From the NCBI GenBank assembly GCA_934772445.1, contig CAKVMJ010000017.1, positions 1-34,647 on the forward strand: a DNA stretch of 34,647 nt, read 5' to 3'. The first letter of the stretch is position 1. Every line of letters starts with the position of its first letter. The DNA comes from an uncultured Clostridia bacterium (GTDB taxonomy: Bacteria; Bacillota; Clostridia; Christensenellales; UBA1242). Below, one piece after another: positions 32,234 to 34,647 of this stretch. Position numbers and translations under genes: made by a program. The notes beneath the pieces were generated by a model. The model was given only the letters and a program-made list of their open reading frames with translations. It searched no databases and was not told the origin of the DNA.

Positions 32234-33109
32234 TTAATTTGGCATTCTATGTTTTGCGTGGAATGCAATACCTAATGTTCCCGGACCGCAATGAGTTCCA
32301 ACAGTTGGGCCAACTGGTTGACACCAAATCTTTGCTTCTTTTCCAACAATTGCTTGAACTTTTTCTTTTAAAAGCTTTGCATCTTCTTCACAATCAGCAT
32401 ATAAAATTCCGATTGGATAATCTGCAACATTTTTACCTGTATTTCTAACAAGTTCGGCAAGATATTGAATAGCTTTCTTTCTACCAGCCACTTTATCCAT
32501 CTTAACTAGGTTACCTTCATCATTAACACAAATTATTGGTTTTATACCAAGCATTGAGCCAATAACAGCACTAGCAGTGGAAATTCTGCCACCTTTCTTT
32601 AAATACATTAAGTCATCAACCATAAAGAAACAGCCAACTTCTTCTCTAAATTCTTCAACGAATTTAACTATTTCTTCATCAGTTGCACCCTTCTTATGCA
32701 TTAAGGCTGCTTCATAAGCAATTATTCCAGCACCTAAAGAAATGCTCAATGTGTCAACATAAGTAATTTTTCTTTCTGGATATTTTTCTTTCAAAACACT
32801 AATTGCTTGTTGCATAAATTCAAAAGTACCGCTAAGTTTACTTGAGAATGCAACATAAATTATATCCTCGCCCATTTTTAGGAATGGTTCAAAAATCTCA
32901 ACATAATTTTGAGGATTTAAAGCACTTGTTATAGGAACAATTCCTTTTCTAATCTTGCTATAGAATTTTTCAAAATTATGTGTTTTTCCTAAATCATAAC
33001 CAAATTCTTCGCCTTCTAAAGTGTAAGGCATACTTATATATTCAATACCTAGTTTTTCAACTTCTGTGTACCATAATTCACTATTGCTATCTGTAAAAAA
33101 TACGCTCAT
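32234..33109 (-). CDS. DegV family fatty-acid-binding protein
   Basis: A 291-residue DegV-family protein; relatives bind fatty acids and some (FakB) present them to the FakA kinase. The first domain begins VFFTDSNSEL, and ITSALNPQNY and VAFSSKLSGTFE (about 58-98) form the lipid-head-group binding region. MVDDLMYLKKGGRIS (about 162-176) and GSMLGIKPII are strong family signatures. TAGGAG lies six bases before the ATG. It lies between lysS (21-base gap) and clpC (26-base gap) in one transcript. No fakA is nearby, so the lipid and partner are unknown. Confidence 0.92.
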   Translation of the reverse strand: MSVFFTDSNSELWYTEVEKLGIEYISMPYTLEGEEFGYDLGKTHNFEKFYSKIRKGIVPITSALNPQNYVEIFEPFLKMGEDIIYVAFSSKLSGTFEFMQQAISVLKEKYPERKITYVDTLSISLGAGIIAYEAALMHKKGATDEEIVKFVEEFREEVGCFFMVDDLMYLKKGGRISTASAVIGSMLGIKPIICVNDEGNLVKMDKVAGRKKAIQYLAELVRNTGKNVADYPIGILYADCEEDAKLLKEKVQAIVGKEAKIWCQPVGPTVGTHCGPGTLGIAFHAKHRMPN

Positions 33110-33130
33110 TATTTTCTCCTATATTATCCA

Positions 33131-34609
33131 TTATTTCATATTTGGGAATAAGATTATATCCCTAAGTGTTGGTTGATTACATAAGATTGCAACCAATCTA
33201 TCTATTCCAAGACCAAGTCCGCTCATTGGAGGCATACCGTGTTCCATAGCAAGTAAGAAATCTTCATCTAATTCAAAAGCTTCTTCATCACCTTTCATTT
33301 TATTCTTCATTTGCTCTTCAAAGCCCTTTCTTTGAATGATTGGGTCAACTAATTCGCTATAAGCTTTAACAATTTCAGCTCCCGCAACTAGTACTTGGAA
33401 CATTTCAATAGTTTTTGGATTTTCATCACTAGGACGAGCCAATGGTACAAGATTTGGATAATTATAAACAATTGTTGGTTGAACAATTTCGTTTCTAATT
33501 TTTCTCTTATACATATAATCAAACAATGCACCCAAGCTTATGATTTCATCAATTTCTTTATTATTGAAAATATTTAACTTTTTAACATATTCTTTTAAAT
33601 CATCAACATTATCATAAGATAGAATATCTGTTTTTAATAAATCATTTAATGTGGCAATATAATCAACTTTCTTCCATTCGCCATCGAAATTTAATTTAAT
33701 ACCTTGATATTCAATTTCTAATCCACCACAATGAGTTTGAACTAGTTCTTTTAATAACAATGTAACAAATTCAATATTCCTTCTGAAATCCCAATAACTT
33801 GCATACCATTCAAGCATAGTAAATTCTTGAAGATGCATTGCATCCATACCTTCATTTCTAAAGTTTTTGGCAATCTCAAATACTCTTGGAATTCCACCAG
33901 CAATAACTTGTTTTAAATAAGTTTCTGGAGAGATTCTTAAGTTATATTCTTTATCTAATGCGTTATGCTTTGTTTTGAATGGTTTTGCTGCAGCACCGCA
34001 AGCAACAGATTGCAAAATTGGAGTTTCAACTTCCAAGAAATCGTTTCTAACCAAGAATTGTCTTATATGGTTAATTATGTTACTACGAGTAATGAATGTA
34101 TGCTTAGAATCATCATTACTTATTAAATCCAAATATCTTTGACGATATTTAATTTCAACATCTGTAACACCGTGATATTTTTCTGGTAATGGAAGCATAG
34201 CCTTACTTAAAAGCTTAAATTCAAACGCTCTAACTGTAATTTCCCCTGTTTGAGTTTGGTATAGCTCACCTTTAATTCCAACATAATCTCCACTATCTAT
34301 ATAGTTTTTGAAGAATTTATAATCTTCTTCATTAATTTCATTTACACTCAAACTTACTTGAATTCTTGCGTAAATATCAGATAATTGAATAAAAGAAAAT
34401 TTACCAAACATTCTTCTAAAAGTCATTCTTCCAGCGATTGCAACTTTTGTACCCATAGGTAAATCTCTTGCATCTTTTAAAGAATGAGTTATATCAAATT
34501 TAGGTGCGTATGGATTAATTCCATTTTCTTTTAAAATATTTATTTTTGCAAGCCTTATATCAGCTTCTTTTGTTAGTCCTTGTGCAGGATTATCTGGTAA
34601 TTTTATCAT
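33131..34609 (-). CDS. lysS: Lysyl-tRNA synthetase, class II
   Basis: This enzyme charges tRNA-Lys. It has 492 residues from MIKLPDNPAQ. An OB-fold anticodon-binding domain occupies about residues 50-160 (VAIAGRMTFRRMFGKFSFIQL). The catalytic domain has class II motif 2, FRNEGMDAMHLQEFTMLEWY, and motif 3, GLGLGIDRLVAIL. I start at the ATG at 34607-34609 because GGAG lies six bases upstream; an in-frame ATG 12 bases earlier overlaps that site. It is the first visible gene of lysS-degV-clpC. TATAAT-like sequences lie at 34617-34635 but the window ends before a -35 can be judged. Confidence 0.95.
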   Translation of the reverse strand: MIKLPDNPAQGLTKEADIRLAKINILKENGINPYAPKFDITHSLKDARDLPMGTKVAIAGRMTFRRMFGKFSFIQLSDIYARIQVSLSVNEINEEDYKFFKNYIDSGDYVGIKGELYQTQTGEITVRAFEFKLLSKAMLPLPEKYHGVTDVEIKYRQRYLDLISNDDSKHTFITRSNIINHIRQFLVRNDFLEVETPILQSVACGAAAKPFKTKHNALDKEYNLRISPETYLKQVIAGGIPRVFEIAKNFRNEGMDAMHLQEFTMLEWYASYWDFRRNIEFVTLLLKELVQTHCGGLEIEYQGIKLNFDGEWKKVDYIATLNDLLKTDILSYDNVDDLKEYVKKLNIFNNKEIDEIISLGALFDYMYKRKIRNEIVQPTIVYNYPNLVPLARPSDENPKTIEMFQVLVAGAEIVKAYSELVDPIIQRKGFEEQMKNKMKGDEEAFELDEDFLLAMEHGMPPMSGLGLGIDRLVAILCNQPTLRDIILFPNMK

Positions 34610-34647
34610 AGTAATCTCCATTATATTATTATATAAGCATAATAACA

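Noticed and set aside
1..34647. tRNA or rRNA genes, insertion sequences, prophage genes
   Set aside because: I looked for cloverleaf-like GC-rich stems, transposase motifs and terminal inverted repeats and saw none.

Overview
This is an AT-rich, gene-dense chromosomal segment of a low-GC Bacillota-type bacterium. A host-associated, probably uncultured Clostridia lineage is my best guess from family resemblance only. Supporting signs are Shine-Dalgarno sites of the AGGAG type, clostridial-style peptidoglycan enzymes, long-form HPF, ClpC, and a BspA-type leucine-rich-repeat surface protein. Code 11 fits: TGA, TAA and TAG all act as stops. I saw no tRNA, rRNA, CRISPR array or insertion sequence. 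No gene-free stretch exceeds about 300 bases; the longest is 18542-18824.

Layout. 1-836 is the truncated start of a cation:proton antiporter (minus). 966-5772 is a parE-parC topoisomerase pair (minus), divergent from murG (plus, 5998-7053). 7108-10580 is a minus-strand run of alpha/beta hydrolase, murF and ddl; together with murG this makes a cytoplasmic peptidoglycan-precursor cluster. 10802-13410 is a minus-strand operon: PAP2 phosphatase, tsaE, tsaB, rimI (the t6A-tRNA accessory genes). 13514-14341 is an unrecognised membrane protein. 14417-18541 is a 1374-residue leucine-rich-repeat surface protein. 18825-21052 is nth-obgE-yhbY. 21115-22575 is a divergent DUF3343 / cysteine desulfurase pair. 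22562-24551 holds a subtilisin-like protease coupled to a small helical protein, and a second small protein. 24553-25200 is an ABC-ATPase-like protein that has lost its catalytic residues.

The accessory region is 25285-28811, a tight minus-strand four-gene cluster: DUF4186 protein, radical SAM enzyme, DPPW-motif methyltransferase (broken into three pieces by two compensating single-base indels), and an ASCH-P-loop kinase fusion. The parts suggest nucleotide or nucleic-acid modification, but I do not recognise the combination as a described system. It is the best candidate here for something new.

29054-34609 returns to housekeeping: hpf alone, and a lysS-degV-clpC operon.

A recurring regulatory theme is promoters with a TGn-TATAAT-like -10 element ending about six bases before the start codon with no Shine-Dalgarno site (nth, the ABC-like gene, the DUF4186 gene). 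These predict leaderless mRNAs. Several starts were shifted downstream because the upstream ATG lies in the ribosome binding site or promoter (PAP2 protein, DUF3343 protein, cysteine desulfurase, lysS, clpC).
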